Shown here: in pieces, positions 23,417 through 30,981 of the stretch
Numbering within the stretch: the stretch's first letter is position 1
How the letters are laid out: every line of letters starts with the position of its first letter
DNA from: Arthrobacter sp. V1I7
Lineage (GTDB): Bacteria > Actinomycetota > Actinomycetes > Actinomycetales > Micrococcaceae
NCBI RefSeq assembly: GCF_030817015.1
Contig: NZ_JAUSYS010000001.1
Coordinates: 4,806,129 to 4,870,128 of the forward strand
DNA length: 64,000 bases
Direction: 5' to 3'
Notes under the pieces: model-generated
What the model saw: only the letters and a program-made list of their open reading frames with translations
What the model was told of the DNA's origin: nothing
Database searches by the model: none
Translations under genes and position numbers: made by a program

Positions 23417-23435
23417 GCTGCGCTCCAACCAGTTA
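23413..23435 (+). repeat. 23-bp dispersed repeat, copies at 23413-23435 and 27113-27135
   Basis: The sequence TTCCGCTGCGCTCC followed by AACCAGTTA is identical at both sites. At 23413 it directly follows the structured element. At 27113 it lies on the opposite side of the IS110 element that carries the second structured copy. Confidence 0.8.
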
Positions 23436-23680
23436 TCGGGCGTCCGCTTCGCGGCCGGCTGTTGGGTCCAGAGCTGTCCGTCGCAGAGCTCCGGCCATCC
23501 CTGGCCCTCTTTGTCTACGACGATGCTCCTATAGGTGTCAGTTTGAACCTGGCAGTTGATTTAGGCCAGCTGCATCGTTGGTGGGGGCCTTCCCCATGTG
23601 AACCCTTTGGCCCCGCTAACCGGACGAGCTGAGGCCGGGATCCCCACACGCAGGGTTCGGAGCCAGCTTCGGTGCGGCGG

Positions 23681-23740
23681 CGCCTCCCCGCTGGCGCACT
23701 GAGGAGAATAGGGGCCGTGGCAGGGAAGAGGTTCCTGACG
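23681..23740 (+). repeat. Fragment similar to the upstream region of the IS110 element at 39.4 kb
   Basis: The stretch CGCACTGAGGAGAATAGGG ... GCAGGGAAGAGGTTCCTGAC is a diverged match to 38997-39060 upstream of the IS110 transposase at 39429. It may be a leftover end of a related element. The rest of 23417-23861 holds nothing recognisable. Confidence 0.45.
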
Positions 23741-23861
23741 TTATCGGTGAGGGCCGCGAGAAGCGTTGCCCGCACGTCTGCATACCGACGACTTGCGTCA
23801 GCTTTGTGCGCGGGCACTTCGAATCGGGAATACGGAGACGGGTATACGCATTGGATCAATC

Positions 23862-23875
23862 GGAGACAGCTCTCC
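23862..23875 (+). promoter_or_regulatory. Putative TetR operator before the FMN reductase gene
   Basis: GGAGACAGCTCTCC is a perfect dyad GGAGA-N4-TCTCC, 25 bases before the GTG start. The same dyad, with the same upstream TACGGAGA ... TACGCATT block and the same ATGGGAGATT ribosome binding region, precedes the luciferase-like gene at 25376. The TetR gene lies between the two targets. Confidence 0.6.
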
Positions 23876-23900
23876 ATAACCTACAGATGGGAGATTGATT

Positions 23901-24500
23901 GTGGAGTCGGGCGAATTCAAGCTGGTGGTCCTGGCTGCCGGCGTCAGTACGCCGTCGTCGAGCCGGTTACTGGCTGACCTGCTCGCTGAAGAGGCGGTGG
24001 TTGGCCTTGCTACGTCCGGTATTCCGGTTGAACCAGTGGTGATTGAACTGCGTGATCTCTTTGCTGACATCGCAGCGGCCTACAGTGGAGCGGTCACTTC
24101 CCGTCTGCGGGAAGCATTCGACAGGGTCAGTGCCGCGGATGCCTTGGTTGTGGTGAGCCCAGTGTTCGCCAGCTCCTACAGCGGCATGTTCAAGGCGTTT
24201 CTGGATCTGATGGATCCGACGGCGATCGTCGACACTCCAACTATTATCGGAGCCACGGGCGGCAGTCTCCGTCATTCCCTGGTGCTGGAGCACGCCATGC
24301 GGCCCTTGTTTTCCTACTTGCGAGCAGTTGTGGTTCCGACGTCAATCTTCGCCACTGCCATGGATTGGGCAGCCGAAGAAACCACCCATGCCCTGCGCGA
24401 GCGTGCGCAACGGGCCGCTCAAGAACTCACGCAAACAGTCCGCTCAAGTGGTGTTCCGCTACTTATGTCGCCACCGTACGGGCAGCAACAGGCGGCCTAA
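23901..24500 (+). CDS. FMN reductase, luciferase-partner type (CE1759-like)
   Basis: The GTG at 23901 follows GGGAG at good spacing and gives 199 residues. The flavodoxin-like fold is seen in KLVVLAAGVSTPSSSRLLAD (phosphate-binding loop with the S-T-P-S-S-S pattern), VVSPVFASSYSGMFKAFLDL and PTIIGATGGSLRHSLVLEHA. Enzymes of this family use NAD(P)H to reduce FMN and supply FMNH2 to a flavin-dependent monooxygenase. The natural partner is the LLM-family gene at 25376, which shares an almost identical promoter/operator, so both are expected to be induced together although a TetR gene separates them. The substrate of the pair is unknown. Confidence 0.85.
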   Translation: MESGEFKLVVLAAGVSTPSSSRLLADLLAEEAVVGLATSGIPVEPVVIELRDLFADIAAAYSGAVTSRLREAFDRVSAADALVVVSPVFASSYSGMFKAFLDLMDPTAIVDTPTIIGATGGSLRHSLVLEHAMRPLFSYLRAVVVPTSIFATAMDWAAEETTHALRERAQRAAQELTQTVRSSGVPLLMSPPYGQQQAA

Positions 24501-24561
24501 CTCGGAATCGGTCAAACCGATCGGGCCTGGGGCGCTACCGCGCATATCGGGTGTCGGCGCC

Positions 24562-25275
24562 TCAGGCCTCGCTGACTTTGTCCGCCTTTCGTTCCGTACG
24601 CCGAGCGTCTCGAAGCCGTGGACGCATCATCGTCCGGGCGACCTGGCTGGGTTTCATCGGCGGTTCAGTCAGCGGTGTAGCCCTGTCCGGCCGGATGCCG
24701 TCAAGGAACAGTTCGACATTGCGCCGCCACGCACTGGGCGCGACGTCCCTCGTCGCCTCTGCGATACGACTGTTGGCGAGCATGACGAAAACGAGATCCT
24801 CTGCCCTGAAATCCGACCGGACCGCCCCCGCATCGCGCGCCTCGCGGACCAGTTCTTCAACGCGCACCTGGATCCGCCTGCGAAGCGCCAGAAGCGTTTC
24901 TGACTCATCGAGCCTGGTCGTCATGAGATTGAGGTAGCCCCGGCTGTCAGCCTCGAGTGCGCAACTGGCCATGATGTAACCCGAGAGGCCCTTCCATTTG
25001 TCCGGGTTCCTCAGGGCCTCCTCGGCAAGGTGTAACTGCTCATTGAGGGGTTCAACCAGAACCACGCCCCATAAGTCCGACCGGCTAGGAAAGTGCCTAT
25101 AGAGGGTTCCGGCGCCAACTCCGGCCGACGCCGCGATAGCGTCCAGCGACGCATTGAGGCCCTCCGCCGCGAATGCGAGCCGCGCTGCTTCGATGAGCGC
25201 TTCCCTGTTGCGGAGACTGTCCCGACGCGGCGCACGAGCCCGCACGGACTTGCTCCCTCGATCCTCGCTCGGCAT
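24562..25275 (-). CDS. TetR/AcrR-family transcriptional regulator
   Basis: The longest frame starts at 25326, but the ATG at 25275 (MPSEDRGSK) has GAGGGG upstream and fits the family, giving 237 residues. The N-terminal HTH is classic: REALIEAARLAFAAEGLNAS LDAIAASAGVGAGTLYRHFP SRSDLW. The C-terminal helical ligand-binding domain follows, with a basic tail. The gene is divergent from the luciferase-like gene and follows the FMN reductase gene in opposite orientation. The GGAGA-N4-TCTCC dyads in front of both flavin genes are its likely operators, and the one at 25337 could also autoregulate. The ligand is unknown. Confidence 0.9.
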   Translation of the reverse strand: MPSEDRGSKSVRARAPRRDSLRNREALIEAARLAFAAEGLNASLDAIAASAGVGAGTLYRHFPSRSDLWGVVLVEPLNEQLHLAEEALRNPDKWKGLSGYIMASCALEADSRGYLNLMTTRLDESETLLALRRRIQVRVEELVREARDAGAVRSDFRAEDLVFVMLANSRIAEATRDVAPSAWRRNVELFLDGIRPDRATPLTEPPMKPSQVARTMMRPRLRDARRTERKADKVSEA

Positions 25276-25336
25276 GGCGCAACCCCTCATCTTCGTCCCC
25301 GGAAATACGGAGATGGATCTACGCATTACACTTACC

Positions 25337-25350
25337 GGAGACCACTCTCC
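25337..25350 (+). promoter_or_regulatory. Putative TetR operator between tetR and the luciferase-like gene
   Basis: GGAGACCACTCTCC is a dyad GGAGA-N4-TCTCC, 25 bases before the ATG at 25376 and 61 bases before the divergent tetR start. The N4 loop differs from the copy at 23862 while the arms are identical, which points to selection on the arms. Confidence 0.62.
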
Positions 25351-25375
25351 ACAACACTAGAAATGGGAGATTACC

Positions 25376-26419
25376 ATGGAGTTGGGCGTGTATTCCTTCG
25401 CAGAGGCCATCGCAGACCCGAATACCGGGCGCCGGATTAATCCTCAGGAACGCCTGAGAGACCTCGTCGAGGAAATTGAGCTGGCCGATCAGGTCGGCCT
25501 CGACGTGTACGGGCTCGGGGAGCATCATCGTGAAGACTTTGCTGCTGCGAGTCCGGCTGTTGTTCTTGCGGCTGCCGCCGCACGAACCGAGAAGATCCGG
25601 CTGACCAGTGCCGTGACCGTGCTCAGCTCGTCAGATCCGGTGCGGGTGCACCAGGACTTCGCGACGCTCGACCTGCTCTCCGGCGGACGTGCGGAAATCA
25701 TGGCGGGCCGCGGCTCCTTCACGGAGTCGTTCCCGTTGTTCGGATACGACCTGTCGGACTACGACACTCTCTTCGAAGAGAAGCTGGACCTTCTGCTGAA
25801 GATCCGCGCTGAAGAGAGGGTGACCTGGTCGGGTCGCCACCGTGCCTCTCTGTCGGACCAAGGTGTTTACCCCCGCCCGGCACAGGATCAGCTGCCCCTA
25901 TGGGTAGGGGTCGGTGGATCACCGTCGTCCGCCATCCGTGCCGGCAAGCTTGGACTGCCCCTGTCTCTGGGCATCATCGCCGGCGACGTCCGGCGCTTCG
26001 CTCCTCTGGTGGACCTGTACAGGGCAACCGCCCTCGAGGCCGGCCACTCGGAGAGCGCCCTGAAGGTCAGCATCAACGCCCACGGGTATGTCGCTGACAG
26101 CAAAGAGCAGGCCATCGACCTGAGCTACCCCTACTTCCAGTCCGCGATGAGCACCTTCCTCAATGCGCCCTTCTCGGCCCTGCCGACGAAGCAGCACTAC
26201 GGTAAGGACACCTCTCTGCAGGGAGCCCTCGTCGCAGGGTCCCCCGAGGACGTCGCCGAGAAGATCCTGTTCCAGCAGAGCGTCTTCGGCAACGAACGCT
26301 TCCTCATGCAGATCAGCGTCGGAACCATGCCGCACAAAGAGGTCATGCGATCCATCGAACTCCTCGGCACCCGTGTAGCCCCGATCGTTCGCGCCGACTC
26401 GCTCGCCTCCGCAGCCTGA
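25376..26419 (+). CDS. LLM-class flavin-dependent monooxygenase (CE1758-like, bacterial luciferase fold)
   Basis: This 347-residue protein starts at ATG 25376 after GGGAG. Luciferase-like hallmarks are ELGVYSFAEA, DVYGLGEHHREDF, LTSAVTVLSSSDPVRVHQDF, LLSGGRAEIMAGRGSFTESF and PLWVGVGGSPSSAIRAGKLG. It needs FMNH2 and O2, supplied by the FMN reductase encoded 0.9 kb upstream under the same operator. Paired LLM/FMN-reductase systems often oxygenate small organic or sulfur compounds or aldehydes; the substrate cannot be read from sequence. A short hairpin follows the gene, then a DoxX-type membrane protein gene. Confidence 0.9.
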   Translation: MELGVYSFAEAIADPNTGRRINPQERLRDLVEEIELADQVGLDVYGLGEHHREDFAAASPAVVLAAAAARTEKIRLTSAVTVLSSSDPVRVHQDFATLDLLSGGRAEIMAGRGSFTESFPLFGYDLSDYDTLFEEKLDLLLKIRAEERVTWSGRHRASLSDQGVYPRPAQDQLPLWVGVGGSPSSAIRAGKLGLPLSLGIIAGDVRRFAPLVDLYRATALEAGHSESALKVSINAHGYVADSKEQAIDLSYPYFQSAMSTFLNAPFSALPTKQHYGKDTSLQGALVAGSPEDVAEKILFQQSVFGNERFLMQISVGTMPHKEVMRSIELLGTRVAPIVRADSLASAA

Positions 26420-26434
26420 TACCCGCGAACCCGC

Positions 26435-26461
26435 TTCACGGCCGCTAACTCGGCCGTGAAG
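26435..26461 (+). terminator. Hairpin after the luciferase-like gene
   Basis: TTCACGGCCG and CGGCCGTGAA form a perfect 10-bp stem with a short loop, 16 bases after the stop. There is no T-run, so termination may be weak. Confidence 0.5.
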
Positions 26462-26579
26462 CCGGCCTCGCTCCTGTCAGGGCACCTCACCGAATACGGC
26501 GACTCCGTGCGCCTTCATCACCACGGAAAACCATCCACTCATATCCACTCATCATCGTCAGAACGGGATACCCCCACTC

Positions 26580-26924
26580 ATGTTTATAGCAGCATCCATC
26601 CTCAGCCTCCTTTTCTCGGCCCTGCTCGTGTTCTCCGCCGTCGGAAAGCTTCGCAAAGACCCTAAACAGATGGCCGTCCTGGAGCTTGTGAAAGCAACCA
26701 AAGCGGCGCCACTGCTCGCCACCCTTGAAATCGCCGCAGCAGCCGGTCTGCTCGTCGGTCTCGCCTGGTGGCCCATCGGAATCGCAGCTGGAATTGGTGC
26801 AGTTCTTTACTTCGCTGGGGCGATCGTTACACACTTGCGCGTCGGGGATCGCGCCGTGACCAGTGCTGCCGTCCTGCTCGGAGTCAGCGTCGCCGTGGTC
26901 GTTCTCAGGGCCCTGGCGCTCTGA
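26580..26924 (+). CDS. DoxX-family membrane protein
   Basis: This 114-residue protein has four hydrophobic segments (ILSLLFSALLVFSAVGKLRK, LLATLEIAAAAGLLVGLAWW, GIAAGIGAVLYFAGAIVTHL, AAVLLGVSVAVVVLRAL). The first-helix motif F-S-A-V-G-K-L is typical of DoxX/DoxX-like proteins. They are small integral membrane proteins of poorly known function, in some cases linked to redox stress. It follows the luciferase-like gene by 160 bases on the same strand and may belong to the same TetR-controlled unit, but a hairpin lies between them. Confidence 0.85.
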   Translation: MFIAASILSLLFSALLVFSAVGKLRKDPKQMAVLELVKATKAAPLLATLEIAAAAGLLVGLAWWPIGIAAGIGAVLYFAGAIVTHLRVGDRAVTSAAVLLGVSVAVVVLRALAL

Positions 26925-26956
26925 GTCCACGGTCATAGCGTCACTGCACGGCACAT

Positions 26957-26998
26957 ACCCCTCCTCGTCCCGATCAGCGGGAAGAGGAGGGGTTTGTC
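26957..26998 (+). terminator. Terminator after the DoxX gene
   Basis: CCCCTCCTC pairs with GAGGAGGGG with an inner CCCG/CGGG extension, followed by TTTGTCCT. Confidence 0.8.
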
Positions 26999-27208
26999 CT
27001 ATCTGGAGGGCGTGACCCCACATCCTCTTTTCGGATGCCGCGCATCATCTTCAGCGCACCGGTCTCGCGAGACTTAGGAGGGGAAGGGCAGGCTCGCAGG
27101 GCTCGCCCTGGCTTCCGCTGCGCTCCAACCAGTTAGGCCGGGGCGCGCAAGCTCGCTGAGGAGTGTGGAGCTGCTTGGCCGTTGGAGCTCGAACAGGCCA
27201 CCAAACAA

Positions 27209-28479
27209 CTATGGCACCGTGAATTGCAAATGGCTTGGTAACCCCTGATTCTCTGAAATCCGGATTTTGGCTGTTTGCTCGGTCAGCCACTGGCGGTACT
27301 TCCTGGCGAGGGCGTCGTTTCGGAGGAGGCCCCGTTCCAGGAGGGAAATCTTGGAGGGCCATTGGCCAAGTTCCCGGGCTGCGGTTGTGATGGTGCAACC
27401 GAGTGTGCTGCGCATTTGGCGCAGATCGGTGTTGTTTGGGGCTGCCTGGGGGTTGGTGATCTGGCGGTAGATTTCCCGGGCTGCGTAGCGTTTGAGGCAG
27501 CGCATGATTTCCCGTTTGCTCTTGCCCTCCGCGGTGCGCTTGGCCACGTAGTCCTTGGTCCGTTGGCACGAGGCCATGCGGACCAGGACGACCTGATACA
27601 GGGCATGGTTGGCGTTGCGGTCACCGCCTCTGCTGAGCCGGTGACGGATGGTTTTGCCGGAGGATGCGGGTATGGGTGCGACCCCGACGAGGGCAGCGAA
27701 CTGGGCCTCATTTCCAAGGCGGTCCGGGTTGTCTCCGACGGTGACCAGGAGCTGGCTGGCTACTTCGGTTCCGACACCTGGCAGGTCACAGAGCATCGGT
27801 GCATAGGTGTCGAGGATTTCTCGAAGCGCGGCGTCCGCGGTGGCGATTTCTGCCGCCAGGGAGTGGCATCGGGTGGCCAGGGCTTTCAACGTCAGCAGGC
27901 ATACGTACTCGGGGTCAGCAATATGGCCGGTCGGCCTGGTGCGCTGCAGGGCCGTCATCATCGCCGCGTACCCAAACCCCGGTATTTCGCCCGGAGTTTG
28001 TCCGGAGCCGTTACGAGGAGGCCTTTGATCTGGTTGATGGCTGCGGTGCGGGCCTTTAGGGCCGAGGTGCGCCCGGCACGCAGTATTCGCAGGCATTCAA
28101 CGGGTCCGTCTTTGGCTTTCGGGACCGATTTGGTTCGGCCGTCGAGTACGGATTGGGCGGCCTGGTAGGCGCCCAGTGGATCGGACTTGCCTTCCAGCCG
28201 CCGCGCGGCACGGTTCGGACGGTTCACCTCGAGTACACACAAACCTTCACCGCGCAGGATCCGGGAGATCTCGGCTCCATAGGAGCCTGTCCCTTCGACC
28301 CCTACGGCGGAGACTGTGCCATGGCTGGTGATGAAGTCCACGATCTTCCGGTATCCGGATCCCACGGCCAGGAATTCCTTGTCCGCGAGGGGTTTGCCAT
28401 GTTCGTTGATGACAGCCACGTGGTGCGTATCGGCATGCGTGTCGATGCCGGCGATGACGTTGGTTGGTTCAGTTGCCAA
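27209..28479 (-). pseudogene. IS110-family transposase, frameshifted and with a missing catalytic Asp
   Basis: The first frame (27958-28479) starts MATEPTNVIAGIDTHADTHH and carries the RuvC-like DEDD domain: IDTHADTHH and VGVEGTGSYGAE. The third motif reads GKSDPLGAYQAA, where the family has DPxDA, so one catalytic Asp is Gly. The frame then shifts near 27975 and continues in the second frame with DLPGVGTEVASQLLVTVGDN and the C-terminal Tnp domain PIPASSGKTIRHRLSRGGDR, which holds the catalytic Ser. Both frames end in a C-terminal helix-turn-helix-like segment (TITTAARELGQWPSKISLLE). The frameshift plus the D-to-G change make it a dead transposase. Confidence 0.85.
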
Positions 28480-28542
28480 GATGGAAGCGGCCCCCAGTCG
28501 AGTTCAATGGCTGATGAGTCGGGGGCAGGCCAGGTGGGCAGA

Positions 28543-28720
28543 CAAAACGGTAATGGGATTAGTCGTATCAGGCTCCTATGAAGTCATGTCCGCCTGGCAC
28601 ATCACCCCCTTTGATGGACCTTGAGCCGGCCGACAAATCGTCGGTAAGACAGTGCCGCCAGGCACGTCAGTTTTTTGCTGAGTCACGCCGGCTCAAGACC
28701 TTTTCCAGTATTACCGTTTT
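28543..28720 (+). repeat. Structured 178-bp element, copy 2, in the IS110 upstream flank
   Basis: The outer inverted repeats are AAAACGGTAAT (28544-28554) and ATTACCGTTTT (28710-28720). The inner stem is CTTGAGCCGGC (28620-28630) with GCCGGCTCAAG (28687-28697). Compared with copy 1, two inner pairs and one outer pair change on both sides together, so the folding is conserved. A small hairpin CCGAC/GTCGG lies inside. It sits 64 bases upstream of the transposase start, where IS110 elements of this type encode their bridge RNA, and its right edge overlaps the next 200-bp element. Confidence 0.75.
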
Positions 28721-28917
28721 TTGGCTGCTGTCCTTCGGATTCTACGTGTCCGCTCCAGCCTGTCTAGCCCCTCCTGCGTCGGGGCCTGCGGCGCGTGAAT
28801 TTCCCTCCGACGCTCCTTCGTCGCTTATTTCCTCCGGGAATTTCCCACACCTTGCCCTGCGGGTAGACAGGCCTCCGTCGGCCACAGCTCCGCAAGCTTC
28901 GCCAGCAGCCAAAAAAC
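28716..28917. repeat. 200-bp element with terminal inverted repeats, copy A
   Basis: The ends are TTTTTTGGCTGCTG (28717-28730) and its perfect complement CAGCAGCCAAAAAA (28903-28916). Inside, GCCTGTCTAGCCC can pair with GGGTAGACAGGC, and further short hairpins occur. A second copy with the same length and order lies at 37543-37743. There is no coding capacity for a transposase; it looks like a small non-autonomous mobile or structured element. Confidence 0.8.
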
Positions 28918-29209
28918 AACTGTGAGTCTTACAGTGGCTGGTCTGGGACTAGCTGGCAGTGTTGATGCCGGTCGTTCTGCCTGGCGCGTGACTCGAAAAA
29001 ACAATTGCCCCCTTGAGGGTGCATTTCCCCCGACTTGTCCGCGCTGGGTGGAGCGGCCGGCGTTGACCTGTCCCACGTCGGTGGCCTAATTAGAAGCTTG
29101 CCCAGCCTCTGGAGGTTGTGGCTCATCACAGTATTGCCTCGAAGTGACACTTCCCAGGTCCAGTGCCGGTCGCGATGCGACCCGTCTTGTCCGTTCGAAA
29201 GGAAGAAAG

Positions 29210-30325
29210 GTGGCCGCGTTGACTACCGTTGCGCAGACCCGCCCGTTCGTAATCGGCGTGGACTGTCACGCCCGCACACACACTTACGCCATCATCGAAG
29301 CCAGTACCAAGCGACAGGTCGCTTGCGAGCAGTTCCCGACCACCTCGGCAGGGATTTCCCGCGCACTTGCTTGGGCTGGCCGAAGGACAGACAGAGATAT
29401 GGGGTGTCTATGGGCCGTTGAGGGCATCGGCTCATATGGGGCACGTCTGGCCAGGGCAGTAACCGACGCCGGCTACGACGCCGCCGAAGCTCCACGGATG
29501 AACGCCCGAGGTCGCCGGGGGATCGGCAAATCCGACCCGTTGGACGCCGCTGCCATCGGAGCCGCTGTCCTGGGCTTAGAGGAGTCCCAGCTCCGAGCTC
29601 CGCGACGGGATGGAGGAACCCGTGCCGGACTCAGGATTCTGAGCGCAGCCCGGGATCAGTTGACGCGCGAACGAACAGTAAACGTCAACGCGCTTATCGC
29701 CCTACTCCGGGCACATGATCTTGGAATCGACGCTGGTAAACCTCTGGTTCCCGCCCAGATCGCCACGATCACGAGATGGCGGGAACGGCAGGAGCAGATG
29801 GAACTGTCGATCGCGCGCGAGGAAGCAGTTCGGTTGGCGCGTCGCGTTCTCGAAGTGACCACTCAGCTCGCTGCGAACCAGAAGCGCATGACAGAGCTGA
29901 TCCAGCCAAGCCCCGCTGCGCCGATGTTGGAGATGGTCGGCGTCGGGGCTGTTACAGCCGCCGCTGTCCTGACAGCTTGGTCGCATCCAGGAAGGGTTCG
30001 CAGCGAAGCTGCCTTAGCCTCACTGGCAGGGGTGAATCCCTTGCCTGCCTCAAGCGGTAACACTGTCCGGCACAGGCTCAACCGGGGCGGTGACAGGCGC
30101 CTCAATCGAGCCTTGCACACCATCACCATGACCCGGATGACCCACGACCCCGGAACACGCGGCTACGTCGCAAAACGCACCCAAGAAGGCCGCAGCTACC
30201 GCGAAATCCGCAGATCTCTCAAGCGCTACGTCGCCCGAACCCTTTACCGCCAACTCAACACCCTTTACGCCACCGCGGAACCGGCGCCATCCCACGCTGC
30301 AGGGGCAGTCTCCTTCCAGGGATAG
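29210..30325 (+). CDS. IS110-family transposase (copy b)
   Basis: The frame opens at 29144, but GGAAG at 29201 supports the GTG at 29210, giving 371 residues. The DEDD motifs are intact: VIGVDCHARTHTYAII, AVEGIGSYGARLA and GKSDPLDAAAIGAA. The C-terminal domain has NPLPASSGNTVRHRLNRGGD with the catalytic serine. The TAG stop lies within ATAGGAGC (30322-30329), the sequence that also marks both ends of the IS110 element at 44.2 kb, so the right end of this element is just there. The left end is probably between the 200-bp repeat (28917) and 29150. IS110 enzymes insert with a bridge RNA read from their non-coding end; here that would be upstream of 29210. Confidence 0.92.
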   Translation: MAALTTVAQTRPFVIGVDCHARTHTYAIIEASTKRQVACEQFPTTSAGISRALAWAGRRTDRDMGCLWAVEGIGSYGARLARAVTDAGYDAAEAPRMNARGRRGIGKSDPLDAAAIGAAVLGLEESQLRAPRRDGGTRAGLRILSAARDQLTRERTVNVNALIALLRAHDLGIDAGKPLVPAQIATITRWRERQEQMELSIAREEAVRLARRVLEVTTQLAANQKRMTELIQPSPAAPMLEMVGVGAVTAAAVLTAWSHPGRVRSEAALASLAGVNPLPASSGNTVRHRLNRGGDRRLNRALHTITMTRMTHDPGTRGYVAKRTQEGRSYREIRRSLKRYVARTLYRQLNTLYATAEPAPSHAAGAVSFQG

Positions 30326-30621
30326 GAGCACACCGTCGCTCCTCATCACCCGCAATTCTGGTTCTCGAGGTGGTCGTTAAGTTTCTTGGATTGCTTCACC
30401 GCACCAGGGCACGGACATCGTTGTGCTCGGCCGTTCTGAGCGTCCCGCGCTCGGCTACGGGCGGGCCGTGGCGCAGAGCCTCCAACTAGGAAGACGCGTC
30501 AAGCAGGAACTCCAACGCGACCTGCCGAAACTTGGCTGCCCAGCTATTGCCCGTCTCATATTCCTAAGGATTTGGGACATATGGGTTGAGACACACCCGG
30601 CATGGGAGCCGATTCGCGCCC

Positions 30622-30655
30622 AGGGCAGGGCGGCTTTCTTGTCGCCCTGCCCTTC
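30622..30655. terminator. Bidirectional terminator-like hairpin
   Basis: AGGGCAGGGCG and CGCCCTGCCCT form an 11-bp stem around a ten-base loop, between the IS110 right end and the GH13 remnant. T-runs are short. Confidence 0.5.
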
Positions 30656-30739
30656 AGTTACGTGGTGCAGGTGCAGAAGGAAGGGGAGACCGGGGCCGCC
30701 AGGCATCACAAGTAGGGGGATTCGTCGTTCTCTTCGGAA

Positions 30740-30951
30740 GGCTAATTAACAATCGCCCCTTTGCGGCGGGGTATACGGTCCAAACGACGGCGGAACGGCT
30801 GGCGCCGGGAGGCTGGCAGGAGATCTTGAACAGCGACTCCTCTACGGCGGAACGGATGTGGGCAACTGCGGTGCCGCGCTGTCGAGCCAGGACGGCAGGA
30901 TCGAGGTGCGGCTTCCGGCCAACGGCCTCCTCGTCCTGCGGCGGAAGTGAC
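30740..30951 (+). pseudogene. C-terminal remnant of a GH13 enzyme, probably glycogen branching enzyme
   Basis: Two + strand frames join to give APGGWQEILNSDSS, then, after a frameshift near 30843, YGGTDVGNCGAALSSQDGRI EVRLPANGLLVLRRK and a stop. This matches the C-terminal beta domain of GlgB-like GH13 proteins, where W-E-E-x-L-N-T-D is followed by Y-G-G-S-x-x-G-N and the final L-P-P-L/N-G-x-x-V-L strand. All catalytic parts are missing. The remaining DNA back to 30326 holds nothing recognisable. Confidence 0.5.
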
Positions 30952-30981
30952 CACGCCCCCGCCCGGCCCTGATTGGCGCGC

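Larger units (their letters stand above)
27113..28720 (-). mobile_element. IS110-family element (copy a), inactive
   Basis: The element carries a frameshifted transposase pseudogene on the minus strand. The proposed limits are the 23-bp repeat at 27113 and the outer inverted repeat of the structured element at 28720, because the sequence at 23242-23435 looks like these two ends joined. The size would be 1.6 kb. The limits are inferred and no target duplication is expected for IS110. Confidence 0.5.

Noticed and set aside
26487..27023. 178-codon minus-strand ORF opposite the DoxX gene
   Set aside because: Antisense of a clear DoxX-family membrane protein; hydrophilic Asp/Gly-rich composition typical of shadow frames.
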